Below are positions 7,276 through 15,473 of a DNA stretch of 34,843 nucleotides, piece after piece; positions within the stretch are counted from its first letter, which is position 1; every line of letters starts with the position of its first letter. The position numbers and the translations under genes are program-made. The DNA lies in contig CAMCQT010000041.1 in assembly GCA_945877125.1 (NCBI GenBank), positions 1 through 34,843 on the forward strand. Direction: 5' to 3'. The DNA is from Candidatus Brevifilum fermentans (GTDB taxonomy: Bacteria > Chloroflexota > Anaerolineae > Anaerolineales > Villigracilaceae). The notes under the pieces were generated by a model. It ran no database searches. It had not been told where the DNA came from and worked only from the letters and a program-made list of their open reading frames with translations.

Positions 7276-8943
7276 ATGAAAAAGTTACCAATGCTTGTAA
7301 TAGCTGGGGGAATTATTTTTAGTGCAGCAATTTTTGCGGCGCAATTAGGACTAGACAATGACACAGGTTGGGGAAGAGGAAGGATTTTTATAGCAGGCAT
7401 AGGAATAGCTTTAATACTTATCAACCTAGTCATAATTAAGTATGAAGGAAAAATAGCACAATTGCTTAAGAAAATTACTACTTTATCCAAAAAAATTATA
7501 ATTTTCAACACATCCGGCACAATAAAATTCTATATACTCATAACAACAGTATTTGTAATTAGCACTTATTTTTGGTACGCGCATCCGACACTTAATACAG
7601 AATCTAAATTTGATTATTATGGCAGAATGGCAATTGCGTTTAAAAACAAACAACTCCAATTACTTGAAGAGCCATCTCAAACGCTGTTATCCCTAAGCGA
7701 TCCTTATAATTACACATTAAGGGATGAAGCAAACTTAGTGGACAAATTTCCAATTGACATCTCTTTATACAAAGGAAAATTTTATTTTTACTGGGGACCC
7801 GGGCCAAGCATACTCTTAACATTTTTTAATAGTGAACAGATTGCCAGCATCAAAGATAAACATATTGCATTTATCTTTATCTCTGGCTTGTTTTTATATT
7901 TATTACTTTTTATCCTCAAGATTTGGAACCAGTTCAAACAGACTTTGCCTGTTTGGTTTGTTATTATATTCATATTAACACTTGGTCTATCAGCACCAGC
8001 AACTTGGATGATTCGAAAATCTGCAATCTACGAATCTGCAATATTTGGGGGACAGTTTTTTCTCATTGGAGGATTTTACTGGATATACACCTCACTTGGT
8101 AAAGAAAACATAAGCCATAGCAAATTATTGTTGGGCAGCATACATTGGGCATTTGCATTAGCTACAAGATTAACCACTTGGCCGGTGATCCTGTTTAGTA
8201 CAGCAACCACATTACTGTTTATATTAAAAGATTACAGAACCGTTCCCATTAAAGGAATAATATCAAAAACCATACTATTATCCCTACCGCTCATGTTAGG
8301 AGTAGCTGGTTTAGGCTGGTATAACTGGGCTAGGTTCGACTCTGTGAGCGAATTTGGAACTCGATACCAGCTAGCCAACGTTGATTATAATAAATTTAAA
8401 GAGACTTTTTCTCTAAACTATATGCAAAGAAATTTGCATAATTATTTTACATACCCAGTTGAGGTGCAGCAAAAATTTCCTTATCTCAAACCAGTTGAAA
8501 ATACACTCTCAAACGAGAGGATGGCTGGCTTTATTTACACGTCGCCCTGGATATTATTTGTATTTATTCCTCTTTTTCGATTTCTATATGCCTATAGCAC
8601 AAAACAAGATGGGTCGGTTTTTACGCCACTAGAAGCATGGTTTTTTATCACCATCGGCGCATCATCCATGATAATGCTATTATTAATTCTCTCTTTCTAT
8701 TTTCCAGCCATGCGGTATCTCGAAGACTTCATACCCCTATATTTCTTAATCACTTTCTTTATATTAGCAAAAGAATATAATTTAAGTAGGGGCAGTCTTA
8801 TATCTCAACTTTATTTACTTTTGTTTGCCACATTAGGATTTTGGTCGATCACAACAAACTCGCTTTTAGCTTTACCAAAGGAACACATTGTAAACATAAT
8901 AAGAAGTGCAAAACAAATTTATAACTGGATAATTTTTTGGTAA
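7276..8943 (+). CDS. GT-C-fold-like polytopic membrane protein (555 aa), AT-rich
   Basis: The product has roughly a dozen hydrophobic segments. A long extracytoplasmic loop after the third helix contains [11 protein letters not shown] and [17 protein letters not shown], as seen in GT39-like/ArnT-type GT-C glycosyltransferases that use lipid-linked sugars. This suggests, without proving, a role in glycosylation of envelope polymers or proteins. Codons are strongly AT-biased (many TTA, ATA, AAA, AAT) compared with GC-richer genes on both sides, and the AT-rich character spans about 7162-8990, so recent horizontal acquisition is plausible. The ATG at 7276 is preceded only by a weak AAAGGGA. A phosphohexomutase gene follows, which may supply activated sugar precursors. 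Confidence 0.65.
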   Translation: MKKLPMLVIAGGIIFSAAIFAAQLGLDNDTGWGRGRIFIAGIGIALILINLVIIKYEGKIAQLLKKITTLSKKIIIFNTSGTIKFYILITTVFVISTYFWYAHPTLNTESKFDYYGRMAIAFKNKQLQLLEEPSQTLLSLSDPYNYTLRDEANLVDKFPIDISLYKGKFYFYWGPGPSILLTFFNSEQIASIKDKHIAFIFISGLFLYLLLFILKIWNQFKQTLPVWFVIIFILTLGLSAPATWMIRKSAIYESAIFGGQFFLIGGFYWIYTSLGKENISHSKLLLGSIHWAFALATRLTTWPVILFSTATTLLFILKDYRTVPIKGIISKTILLSLPLMLGVAGLGWYNWARFDSVSEFGTRYQLANVDYNKFKETFSLNYMQRNLHNYFTYPVEVQQKFPYLKPVENTLSNERMAGFIYTSPWILFVFIPLFRFLYAYSTKQDGSVFTPLEAWFFITIGASSMIMLLLILSFYFPAMRYLEDFIPLYFLITFFILAKEYNLSRGSLISQLYLLLFATLGFWSITTNSLLALPKEHIVNIIRSAKQIYNWIIFW

Positions 8944-8974
8944 AAGAAATATGTAATATCTGTCTTTTTTCGGA

Positions 8975-8983
8975 TGTTATAAT
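8975..8983 (+). promoter_or_regulatory. extended -10 promoter of the phosphohexomutase gene
   Basis: TGTTATAAT, a perfect extended -10, lies 34 nt upstream of the ATG at 9018. An AGGAGA Shine-Dalgarno lies between them. It supports the shorter start and independent transcription. Confidence 0.6.
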
Positions 8984-9017
8984 TTGCATATTATTACTTT
9001 TCAGGAGAATATTTTCA

Positions 9018-10448
9018 ATGGCACAAAAAATAAAATTTGGTACAGATGGTTGGCGCGGAGTTATCGCCGAAGATTACACATTCGATAATGTGCGCCGCTG
9101 TGCGCAGGGTTTTGCAAACTACATGCTGGCGCAGGGCAAAAAAGGACAGTTCGTTGTTGTTGGACATGATATGCGATTCAGCAGTGAGCATTTTGCGGCG
9201 GCTGTCGCGGAAGTGTTGGCGGGCAACGGCTTGAAGGTTTATCTGACTCAGGAAGCCACGCCGACACCTGTCATTGCCTACGCCGTGGTGGACAAGAAAG
9301 CCGCGGGCGCGATCAACATCACCGCCAGCCACAACCCCCCCACCGACAACGGATTCAAAGTCCGCAACAACACGGGCGGCGCGATTGACCCCGAAGGATT
9401 GATCCAGATCGAAACGGGCATCCCTGATGACATCAAAGATGTGAAACGCAAAAATTATAAGGAAGCCGTCGCCGCTGGCGAGATTGTCAAGTTTGATGCG
9501 GCAACTCCATACATTGAGCACCTCACCCGTGACGGCTTGATCGATCTGCAACCCATCAAAGATGCGGGACTGACCGTGATGGTAGATACGATGTGGGGCA
9601 ACGGTATGGGCTGGTTCCCGCGCCTGCTGACAGGCGGAAAGACGCGTGTGATCGAAATTCACAACCACCGCAATCCATCCTTCCCTGAGATGAAACGCCC
9701 CGAACCCATTCAGCCGAATATTGACGTGGGTTTAAAGGCGACAGTGGATAACAAAGCCGACGTGCTGCTCATCACCGACGGCGACGCAGACCGCTGTGGA
9801 ATTGGCGACGAGAACGGCGAGTTCATTAATCAACTGCGCGTGTTTGGTTTGCTCGCCTATTACATGCTCGAAATCCGCGGCGAACGCGGTGACATTGTGA
9901 AGACGCTTTCCACAACCAACATGCTCAACAAACTTGGCGAGTTGTACGGCGTACCTGTCCACGAGACCGGCGTAGGATTCAAATATGTTGCGCCCATGAT
10001 GACCGAGACCAACGCCCTGATCGGCGGCGAAGAAAGCGGCGGCTATGCCTTCCGCGGCAATGTGCCCGAACGTGACGGAATTTTAGCTGGCTTATACATG
10101 CTCGATTTCATGGTCAAGACAGGCAAGAAACCGACCGAGTTGCTCAAGGATCTGTTTGCCAAAGTCGGCGGCGAGTATTTCTACGACCGCATCGACAGCC
10201 CATTCAGCGGCGACCCCGAAGAACGCAAGCAAATCATCCGCGACAATTACCCTGCCACATTGGGCGGATTGAAGGTAACAGAAGTTGTCACAGTGGACGG
10301 TTTCCAATTCAAGATGGAAGACGGCGGCTGGATGTTGATCCGCTTCTCTGGTACAGAACCGATCTTGCGCGTTTACACCGAAACCCGCCACAAAGACAAG
10401 GTCAAGGCAATTTTGGAAGATGGTTTGAAGGTTGCAGGCATAAAGTAA
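9018..10448 (+). CDS. phosphoglucomutase/phosphomannomutase family protein
   Basis: An alpha-D-phosphohexomutase of 476 aa, interconverting hexose 1- and 6-phosphates for polysaccharide precursors. Visible elements in order are KFGTDGWRG near the N-terminus, the phosphoserine loop [13 protein letters not shown] (Ser104), the metal loop DGDADRCG (Asp254, 256, 258), the sugar-specificity loop [10 protein letters not shown] (about 336-344) and the phosphate-binding RFSGTEP near the C-terminus. A longer frame begins at 8937, but the AGGAGA Shine-Dalgarno and the promoter at 8975-8983 fix the start at 9018. Glucose versus mannose (or glucosamine) preference cannot be assigned. Confidence 0.92.
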   Translation: MAQKIKFGTDGWRGVIAEDYTFDNVRRCAQGFANYMLAQGKKGQFVVVGHDMRFSSEHFAAAVAEVLAGNGLKVYLTQEATPTPVIAYAVVDKKAAGAINITASHNPPTDNGFKVRNNTGGAIDPEGLIQIETGIPDDIKDVKRKNYKEAVAAGEIVKFDAATPYIEHLTRDGLIDLQPIKDAGLTVMVDTMWGNGMGWFPRLLTGGKTRVIEIHNHRNPSFPEMKRPEPIQPNIDVGLKATVDNKADVLLITDGDADRCGIGDENGEFINQLRVFGLLAYYMLEIRGERGDIVKTLSTTNMLNKLGELYGVPVHETGVGFKYVAPMMTETNALIGGEESGGYAFRGNVPERDGILAGLYMLDFMVKTGKKPTELLKDLFAKVGGEYFYDRIDSPFSGDPEERKQIIRDNYPATLGGLKVTEVVTVDGFQFKMEDGGWMLIRFSGTEPILRVYTETRHKDKVKAILEDGLKVAGIK

Positions 10449-10476
10449 AGTAAGAAAAGAAGTGCATTAAGTGTCA

Positions 10477-10521
10477 AAGTGTCGGAAGTGTCAAAGTTGA
10501 AAGATGACATTTCCGACACTT
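10477..10521. repeat. AAGTGTC short-period repeat forming a hairpin
   Basis: Arms 10477-10493 and 10505-10521 match at 16 of 17 positions with an 11-nt loop. The left side extends upstream as period-8 units (AAGTGTCA, AAGTGTCG). It lies 29 bp after the phosphohexomutase stop and may act as a terminator, though no T-tract follows. Confidence 0.6.
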
Positions 10522-10553
10522 ATATTTCACAAAAAATTGCGTACCATTTTCTA

Positions 10554-10586
10554 ATTCATCCTTCATCCTTTATCATTCATCCTTTC
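10554..10586 (+). repeat. TTCATCC heptad repeat upstream of tatD
   Basis: Three to four units of TTCATCC, one split by AT-rich bases, end 2 nt before the tatD ATG. No Shine-Dalgarno is present between the repeat and the start. Confidence 0.6.
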
Positions 10587-10588
10587 TT

Positions 10589-11410
10589 ATGCTCCTCACC
10601 GACACCCATTGCCACCTTGATTACAACAAATTCGATTCTGACCGCGCGGAGGTAATTCAACGCGCAACTGATTCAGGGTTGATTCGGCTGCTTGTGCCGG
10701 GACTCGACCAAACTTCCAGCGTGGCGGCGGTTCGGTTGGCAGAATCAACTGCCAGCGTGTATGCCGCGGTCGGGTTCCATCCAACTGACCTGGAGGAATT
10801 CTCCGAAAGCACATTCCAGCAAGTGAAGGATTTGGCAAAACATCCAAAAGTGGTTGCCATCGGCGAGATCGGGCTGGACTATTATTGGGTCAAGGAAAAT
10901 GACAAGCGTGCATTTCAACGTGAAGCACTGAAACAACAATTGCAATTTGCAAAAGAAATAAACAAGCCGGTCATCATCCACATGCGTGAGGAAAATGATG
11001 CGTGGTTTGGCGAAGCCTCGCAAGACCTGCTGAAAATTTTGGAGGAATGGCAAAGCAATTTACAGGGCACGCTCGCAGAAAAACCCGGTGTGCTTCATTC
11101 GTTCAATGGCAATCTCGAAACCGCGCAAAAGGCGCTGTCGCTCAATTTTTATCTCGGAATCACAGGTCCCGTGACCTACAAAAACGCCGGCGAAAAGCGC
11201 GAAATCATCAAACAACTGCCGCTTGAAAAAATTCTGATCGAAACCGATTCGCCTTTTCTCGCTCCCGTGCCAGTTCGTGGCAAAAGGAACGAACCTGCCT
11301 ATGTTCATCATATTGCTGATAAAATAGCAGAAATCCATTCCAAAAGCCCTGCAGAGATTGCCGCTCTGACCACCGCCAACGCGGCCCGGCTCTTTGCGTG
11401 GGGAGACTGA
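10589..11410 (+). CDS. tatD: TatD family metal-dependent hydrolase/DNase
   Basis: The 273-aa product is a full-length TatD-type TIM-barrel hydrolase. Metal ligands are visible at DTHCHLDY near the N-terminus, IGEIGLDYYW (Glu) in the middle, VIIHMRE and LHSFNG (His), and ETDSPFLAP (Asp) near residue 218. Family members are reported to have 3'-5' exonuclease or D-aminoacyl-tRNA deacylase activity. The start at ATG 10589 follows a TTCATCC repeat leader without a Shine-Dalgarno. The polyprenyl synthase start lies 2 nt after its stop, and a GGGGAG Shine-Dalgarno for that gene lies inside the tatD 3' end, so the two are translationally linked. Confidence 0.9.
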   Translation: MLLTDTHCHLDYNKFDSDRAEVIQRATDSGLIRLLVPGLDQTSSVAAVRLAESTASVYAAVGFHPTDLEEFSESTFQQVKDLAKHPKVVAIGEIGLDYYWVKENDKRAFQREALKQQLQFAKEINKPVIIHMREENDAWFGEASQDLLKILEEWQSNLQGTLAEKPGVLHSFNGNLETAQKALSLNFYLGITGPVTYKNAGEKREIIKQLPLEKILIETDSPFLAPVPVRGKRNEPAYVHHIADKIAEIHSKSPAEIAALTTANAARLFAWGD

Positions 11411-11411
11411 T

Positions 11412-12377
11412 TTGAACGTGGTAACTTTTATCTCACCTGTACTCGAAGAAATTAAACTCGTTGAAGAACGGATGCGGACTCAAGCGGATGATTCACACCC
11501 CGACTTGCGTGCCGCCCTTGAGCATTTACTTGCCGCCGGAGGCAAGCGCATCCGGCCTACCCTTGGCATGCTCGTTGGAAATATGCTGGGTGCGCCCCTT
11601 GAAAAACTCATCACACTCGGCGCGGCAGTGGAGCTTTTGCACACCGCAACACTCGTCCACGACGATCTGATCGACGGCTCGTTGCTGCGGCGCGGCATGG
11701 CTACATTGAATGCGCGTTGGTCACCTCCTGCCACCGTCTTAACTGGCGATTTCCTGTTTGCGCGCGCAGCAATCTCTGCCGCTGAAACAGACCACTTGCC
11801 TTTGATGAAATTATTCTCCGAAACATTGGCAACCATCGTCAACGGCGAGCTGACTCAAATGTTCACCTCGCGCGGGTTGATCAGCCGCGACAATTACTAC
11901 AAACGTATTTACGCCAAAACCGCCTCATTATTCGAAATGACTTCGCGCGCGGCGGCAATGGTCAGCCCGGTTGATGAAACAATAGTCGAAGCCATGCGTG
12001 ATTTTGGATATCAGATCGGCATGGCATTCCAAATTGTCGATGATATTCTGGACTTCAACGGCGAGCAAGCCGCTGTCGGAAAACCGCTCGGCTCAGACTT
12101 ACATAACGGCTTGGTCACCCTCCCAGCCATTTACTACGCCGAAGCGAATCCAAACGACCCGGATGTCTTATCCCTGCCCAACGGCGGTTGGACAAACACA
12201 GAAAATATGACACGTCTTGTGGATAATATCCGCATGAGCAATTCGTCAGAACAAGCCATGCTTGAGGCCGATCAACATATTGAGCGCGCCCTCGACAGAC
12301 TCAATGCGATGGAACCCTGCGCCGAACGCGAAGCGCTGGAGAACCTCGCAAGATATATTGTGGATAGAAATGTGTAA
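11412..12377 (+). CDS. polyprenyl diphosphate synthase (trans-isoprenyl transferase)
   Basis: The enzyme condenses isopentenyl diphosphate onto an allylic primer to make the polyprenyl tail of quinones or similar lipids. The first aspartate-rich motif is in LVHDDLIDGS and the second in IVDDILDFNGE; GGKRIRPTL near the N-terminus binds diphosphate. I place the start at TTG 11412 because GGGGAG lies 6 nt upstream; an in-frame TTG at 11394 would overlap tatD by 17 bp. Length (321 aa) fits medium- or long-chain synthases. The small Ala at 'LHTATLVHDD' would be compatible with a longer product, but chain length is not certain. Confidence 0.9.
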   Translation: MNVVTFISPVLEEIKLVEERMRTQADDSHPDLRAALEHLLAAGGKRIRPTLGMLVGNMLGAPLEKLITLGAAVELLHTATLVHDDLIDGSLLRRGMATLNARWSPPATVLTGDFLFARAAISAAETDHLPLMKLFSETLATIVNGELTQMFTSRGLISRDNYYKRIYAKTASLFEMTSRAAAMVSPVDETIVEAMRDFGYQIGMAFQIVDDILDFNGEQAAVGKPLGSDLHNGLVTLPAIYYAEANPNDPDVLSLPNGGWTNTENMTRLVDNIRMSNSSEQAMLEADQHIERALDRLNAMEPCAEREALENLARYIVDRNV

Positions 12378-12434
12378 ACAAGTTTTCAGGTTGGCAAGTT
12401 AGATAATCAATCTGCTACCTAAATTCTTTCACAC

Positions 12435-12463
12435 TTCATCCTTCATCCTTCAAAATTTATCCT
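12435..12463 (+). repeat. TTCATCC heptad repeat upstream of the DUF177 gene
   Basis: Two adjacent TTCATCC units plus degenerate copies lie just upstream of the ATG at 12474, again followed by a pyrimidine-rich leader (CCTTTCCCCTCCC) with no Shine-Dalgarno. Confidence 0.6.
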
Positions 12464-12473
12464 TTCCCCTCCC

Positions 12474-12980
12474 ATGCCAAACTCACGCAAACCCTTCCGT
12501 ATTAATGTCGGCTTTATTGCCCATGAGGAAATCGGACGCAACCATGATTTCCCATTTACATTTGACCAGATCACCCTCGGCGACGATCTTGAACTGCGCA
12601 ACTTTGACGGCATTGTCAACATTGGCAGAACGCCGCAAGGACTGGTGGTTCAGGCGGATTTTTCAGCAGAAACCACGCTTCAATGTGTGCGCTGCCTGAC
12701 CGACTTTAATCATAAACTCGACTGGTCATTCACAGAGCTATATGCCTTCGACGATCGCTCTGAAACAGAATCCGAATTGATCCTGCCTGAAGATGCGCAA
12801 ATTGACCTATCCACCCTCCTGCGCGAATATGCAATTCTCGAAGTGCCCATCAGCCCCATCTGCAAACCTGATTGCGAGGGACTATGTGCCGAGTGCGGGC
12901 AGAATCTAAACGAAAAAGATTGCGGTCACAACCCCATCCAGCCCGATTCCCCATTTGCGAAACTCAAAGACTTGCTGTAA
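12474..12980 (+). CDS. YceD/DUF177 family protein
   Basis: The 168-aa product has the DUF177 layout: an N-terminal beta-rich half, a CVRCLTDF pair of cysteines around residues 65-68, a YAFDD segment and a C-terminal four-cysteine block (CKPDCEGLCAECGQN) followed by DCGHN. YceD proteins are linked to 23S rRNA or ribosome metabolism and are usually encoded directly before rpmF (L32). Here rpmF does not follow; a hairpin and a GT87 gene do. The start codon at 12474 follows a pyrimidine-rich, Shine-Dalgarno-less leader. Confidence 0.85.
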   Translation: MPNSRKPFRINVGFIAHEEIGRNHDFPFTFDQITLGDDLELRNFDGIVNIGRTPQGLVVQADFSAETTLQCVRCLTDFNHKLDWSFTELYAFDDRSETESELILPEDAQIDLSTLLREYAILEVPISPICKPDCEGLCAECGQNLNEKDCGHNPIQPDSPFAKLKDLL

Positions 12981-12986
12981 AAAGGT

Positions 12987-13013
12987 GTAGGTCACGCTTT
13001 TAGCGTGACCTAC
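12987..13013 (+). terminator. 12-bp perfect hairpin with TTT loop after the DUF177 gene
   Basis: GTAGGTCACGCT is followed by TTT and its exact reverse complement. It lies between the DUF177 stop and the next ATG at 13023. No U-tract follows, so it may be a REP-type element or a weak terminator. A GTG at 13005 inside it is unlikely to be the start of the next gene. Confidence 0.55.
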
Positions 13014-13022
13014 TGTATTAAC

Positions 13023-14228
13023 ATGAAAACAGCCATCCAAAAGACCATTGGAATTATCGTCACCTTTATTTTGATTGGGGGAATGATTTTTTTACGTGCA
13101 AGGATCAGCGCCACCGGATTTGATTTTCAAAGTTCAAACTTCACCTTCTTCTGGCTGGCGGGACGCATGGTTATGGAAGGTGAAAATCCATACGACGAAA
13201 CACAATATCTTGCGGGGCATGAAACTTACGGCATTAAATGGCAGCCCAATAAGATATTCCCCTACCCACTGCCGCTGGCCATTTTTTGTGTTCCACTCGG
13301 ACTTCTCTCATTGCCCGCCGCATATATTACCTGGCAGATCATTACCCTTATCATCGTAGCGGTGACGATCTTTATTTTATTAAATCACTGGGAGGAAACC
13401 GCTCCCATGCGGTTGCTTGTTCCTGTTTTTGCCGCAATGTTTTTCTTTGGTCCGCTGTACCTTACTTTGCACACAGGTTCGATTGGTGTAATTGCGGTGC
13501 TGGCAATCATGGGTGCGATTCTCCTGCTCGAAAAAGACAAGTCCCTGCTGGCCGGGATCGCCCTCTCATTGACCATACTCAAACCGCCACAAGGGCTGAC
13601 GATCCTGTTGCTCGCGGGGATCTGGTTTCTTGCACGGCGTGACTGGAAGGCGATCTACGGTGTTGCAATTGGCGGAGTTGCGTTGTTAATTATTGGCATG
13701 ATTCAAGACCCGCTGTGGGTGATCAAATTTCGCGGCGCAAGCGAAGCCGTGATGGATAGGACTCTCGGTGTCCATTCGAATGTGTGGGCGTTTGCCTATT
13801 TAGCGTGCAAGGGCGCATCGCCATGTTCCACGCTTCTTGGCGCGACCTTGGGGCTGACCCTGCTTGGGTTGGGTGGATTCTTCCTTTGGCAGAATCAGTC
13901 CAACGTTACGGCGTGGGAGGCGTTTAACGTCATTCTGCCGATCGCATTTGTATCCACTGTTTATTTGTGGGCCTATGACCAGATTCTGTATATCATCCCG
14001 ATTGTGTGGATTATCGGTACACTTGTGGAAAGAACAAAAAGCTATATTTACGCATTTATTTTTTTGATCGTGCTTGATCTCTATTCATTTTTCGCGCTCA
14101 TAGAACAGGCGGGCACATCGAAAGACTTGTGGAGTTTGGGGACTACGATCATTGTGCTGGGGATGGTAATTTGGTTGAACATCCGCTCTGATTCAGTGGT
14201 TGAGAAAGGCACTCCTGCAATCATGTGA
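13023..14228 (+). CDS. GT87/DUF2029-type polytopic membrane glycosyltransferase-like protein
   Basis: The 401-aa product has about ten hydrophobic helices. After the first helix it shows FTFFWLAGRMVMEGENPYDETQY, the conserved loop of GT87 (DUF2029) proteins, which are GT-C enzymes that transfer sugars from polyprenyl-phosphate donors outside the membrane (mycobacterial mannosyltransferases are the known examples). FPYPLPLAIFCVPLGLL precedes the next helix, as in the family. I start at ATG 13023 because the frame upstream runs through a hairpin. Acceptor and sugar are unknown. A polyprenyl diphosphate synthase is encoded two genes upstream, but a link is speculative. Confidence 0.75.
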   Translation: MKTAIQKTIGIIVTFILIGGMIFLRARISATGFDFQSSNFTFFWLAGRMVMEGENPYDETQYLAGHETYGIKWQPNKIFPYPLPLAIFCVPLGLLSLPAAYITWQIITLIIVAVTIFILLNHWEETAPMRLLVPVFAAMFFFGPLYLTLHTGSIGVIAVLAIMGAILLLEKDKSLLAGIALSLTILKPPQGLTILLLAGIWFLARRDWKAIYGVAIGGVALLIIGMIQDPLWVIKFRGASEAVMDRTLGVHSNVWAFAYLACKGASPCSTLLGATLGLTLLGLGGFFLWQNQSNVTAWEAFNVILPIAFVSTVYLWAYDQILYIIPIVWIIGTLVERTKSYIYAFIFLIVLDLYSFFALIEQAGTSKDLWSLGTTIIVLGMVIWLNIRSDSVVEKGTPAIM

Positions 14229-14265
14229 TTCCATTTCAAACTTTATTGCAATCATAATGCAAGGC

Positions 14266-14294
14266 TTGCAACAGTGCCCCCGGCATAGTAAACT
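14266..14294 (+). promoter_or_regulatory. promoter of leader peptide 1 (TTGCAA-N17-TAAACT)
   Basis: The -35-like TTGCAA at 14266-14271 and the -10-like TAAACT at 14289-14294 are 17 nt apart. Exactly 7 nt separate the -10 from the leader ATG at 14302, predicting a leaderless transcript. Identical boxes and spacings occur at the second leader. Confidence 0.6.
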
Positions 14295-14301
14295 ACATGC
14301 C

Positions 14302-14349
14302 ATGAAAACAACAATGGAAATACAAACCTGCGACTGGAAAGCACGTTAG
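14302..14349 (+). CDS. leader peptide 1 (15 aa) with attenuator architecture
   Basis: The short ORF reads MKTTMEIQTCDWKAR. It is paralogous to the leader at 15308: same promoter, same 7-nt spacing, same DWKAR tail and stop. Its codons TGG AAA GC (14335-14342) nearly copy the 3' arm of the terminator that follows (TGGACAGC), so in RNA they can pair with the 5' arm GCTGTCCA (7 of 8 positions). A ribosome reaching the stop would cover this segment and allow termination; one stalled upstream would free it. Internal Met5 aligns with the Met-rich stretch of leader 2. The regulated gene would be the 270-aa membrane protein at 14453. Translation is inferred, not shown. Confidence 0.6.
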   Translation: MKTTMEIQTCDWKAR

Positions 14350-14373
14350 TTCTTCGTATCTGTGCGAAAACGG

Positions 14374-14400
14374 GCTGTCCATAAATGTGGACAGCTTTTT
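14374..14400 (+). terminator. intrinsic terminator (attenuator) after leader peptide 1
   Basis: GCTGTCCA and TGGACAGC form an 8-bp stem with a 6-nt loop, followed directly by TTTTTATTT. It stands between the leader ORF and the gene at 14453. Confidence 0.75.
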
Positions 14401-14452
14401 ATTTGCCATAAACATGTTGTAACGAGAGCGATTTGATCGCGAATGGAAAGAA

Positions 14453-15265
14453 ATGGCATTAACAACTGGTGTGGAAGAAACATATTACAAGAGCTTTGTG
14501 CTCACTGAAGATGGGTTGAAGGAATTCCGTAAAATTATGGAAAACGCCGCCCAGCGTTTTCCCGCGCCTGCTGAGGTTGTGTACACAATCGTCACGTCTG
14601 ATTTTCGATACTTCGAAACCAAACGAATTGAAGATGTGATCCACGATCTTGAGGTACAGAAGAGAAGCATTATCCAACTTATCATGCAAGCGGACTTTAC
14701 GGAACAACCTCTCCGGATCGAAGGCGATATCATTCATAAAACGCGGGAAAATTGGAATATTCGCTTAACTTTCAGTATTCTTCAAAAAGAGTTATGGGAT
14801 ACCCACCACGACAAGATCAGCGTCCGCGTCGTATCTGAAGAAAGAAAGTGGGCATCAGATTACATTGACAGGCTTGAAGAGCAAGTTTACAGAACGCCAA
14901 GAGGAAATCGCGCACCGGATATTATCTTCTGGCTGTTTGCCATTCCGCTATCTGTGTTGATTTCAACATATTTATCGCACATCGTTACCCCAAAACCCTG
15001 GCTCGCAGAACCCTTTGCGCGCGCGTGGTTTTTTGCCTACACGCTGGCGTCCATACTGATGGTGATTGTCGGCGCAGCGAGAAGTTTCTTCAACTACAAC
15101 CCGCACGGGTTTCGACTATTGTTCGGACCCGAGTCAAGTTTCGCGTGGGGGCAAGGAAAAGCAAATTTCGAAGAGCGGGAGCAAATAAGGCAATACGCCT
15201 TTTGGATCGTCGGCGCTATTTTCATCTTCATCCTGCTTACCAGCATTAATTTTGCCATGAGATAA
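14453..15265 (+). CDS. unknown membrane protein with three C-terminal helices (270 aa)
   Basis: I do not recognise a family. The first 155 residues are soluble and mixed alpha/beta (VEETYYKSFVLTEDGL, VVYTIVTSDFRYFET, RIEDVIHDLEVQ). Three hydrophobic segments follow at about 159-178, 190-212 and 248-266, with a cytoplasmic-looking loop rich in charged residues between the last two. A GGAAAG sits just before the ATG at 14453. The gene has its own promoter, leader peptide and terminator of the same type as metG, suggesting shared control by translational status or methionine supply; that is inference. No enzymatic motif is visible. Confidence 0.7.
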   Translation: MALTTGVEETYYKSFVLTEDGLKEFRKIMENAAQRFPAPAEVVYTIVTSDFRYFETKRIEDVIHDLEVQKRSIIQLIMQADFTEQPLRIEGDIIHKTRENWNIRLTFSILQKELWDTHHDKISVRVVSEERKWASDYIDRLEEQVYRTPRGNRAPDIIFWLFAIPLSVLISTYLSHIVTPKPWLAEPFARAWFFAYTLASILMVIVGAARSFFNYNPHGFRLLFGPESSFAWGQGKANFEEREQIRQYAFWIVGAIFIFILLTSINFAMR

Positions 15266-15271
15266 ATCACC

Positions 15272-15300
15272 TTGCAACATATTACGGGACATAGTAAACT
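15272..15300 (+). promoter_or_regulatory. promoter of the metG leader peptide (TTGCAA-N17-TAAACT)
   Basis: TTGCAA at 15272-15277 and TAAACT at 15295-15300 are 17 nt apart, and the leader ATG follows the -10 by 7 nt. Both boxes and the CATAGTAAACTACA surroundings match the promoter at 14266-14294. Confidence 0.65.
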
Positions 15301-15307
15301 ACACGCT

Positions 15308-15409
15308 ATGAAATATAGATCTGCTTACCCAATGGTGACAACGACCATGGCCATGCGTAACATAATGCGAATGGAAATGTTCTGTCGCGCTGATTGGAAA
15401 GCACGTTAG
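15308..15409 (+). CDS. Met-rich leader peptide (33 aa) of metG
   Basis: The ORF has 33 codons, seven of them Met (positions 1, 9, 14, 16, 20, 22, 24), including the run MAMRNIMRMEM, and ends CRADWKAR. It lies between a leaderless-type promoter and an intrinsic terminator, upstream of methionyl-tRNA synthetase. The segment TGGAAAGC at 15395-15402 (codons 30-32) is complementary to GCTGTCCA in the 5' arm of the terminator at 7 of 8 positions. Ribosomes stalled at Met codons 20-24 for lack of charged tRNA-Met would leave it free to form an antiterminator. This is the classical amino-acid attenuation layout; the mechanism is inferred. Confidence 0.75.
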   Translation: MKYRSAYPMVTTTMAMRNIMRMEMFCRADWKAR

Positions 15410-15432
15410 GTTTATACACCTGAACAAAAACG

Positions 15433-15461
15433 GGCTGTCCATTTCGCGGACGGCCTTTTTT
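15433..15461 (+). terminator. intrinsic terminator (attenuator) upstream of metG
   Basis: GGCTGTCC and GGACGGCC form an 8-bp stem (one U-G pair) with a 7-nt loop, followed by six T. It lies 116 nt before the metG ATG and after the Met-rich leader ORF. Confidence 0.8.
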
Positions 15462-15473
15462 ATTGTAATAGCC

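Noticed and set aside
9015-9668. Minus-strand frame opposite the phosphohexomutase gene
   Set aside because: Antisense shadow; the plus-strand frame carries all family motifs.
13005-13022. GTG start for the GT87 gene
   Set aside because: It lies inside the 3' arm of a perfect hairpin; ATG 13023 begins directly before the first membrane helix.
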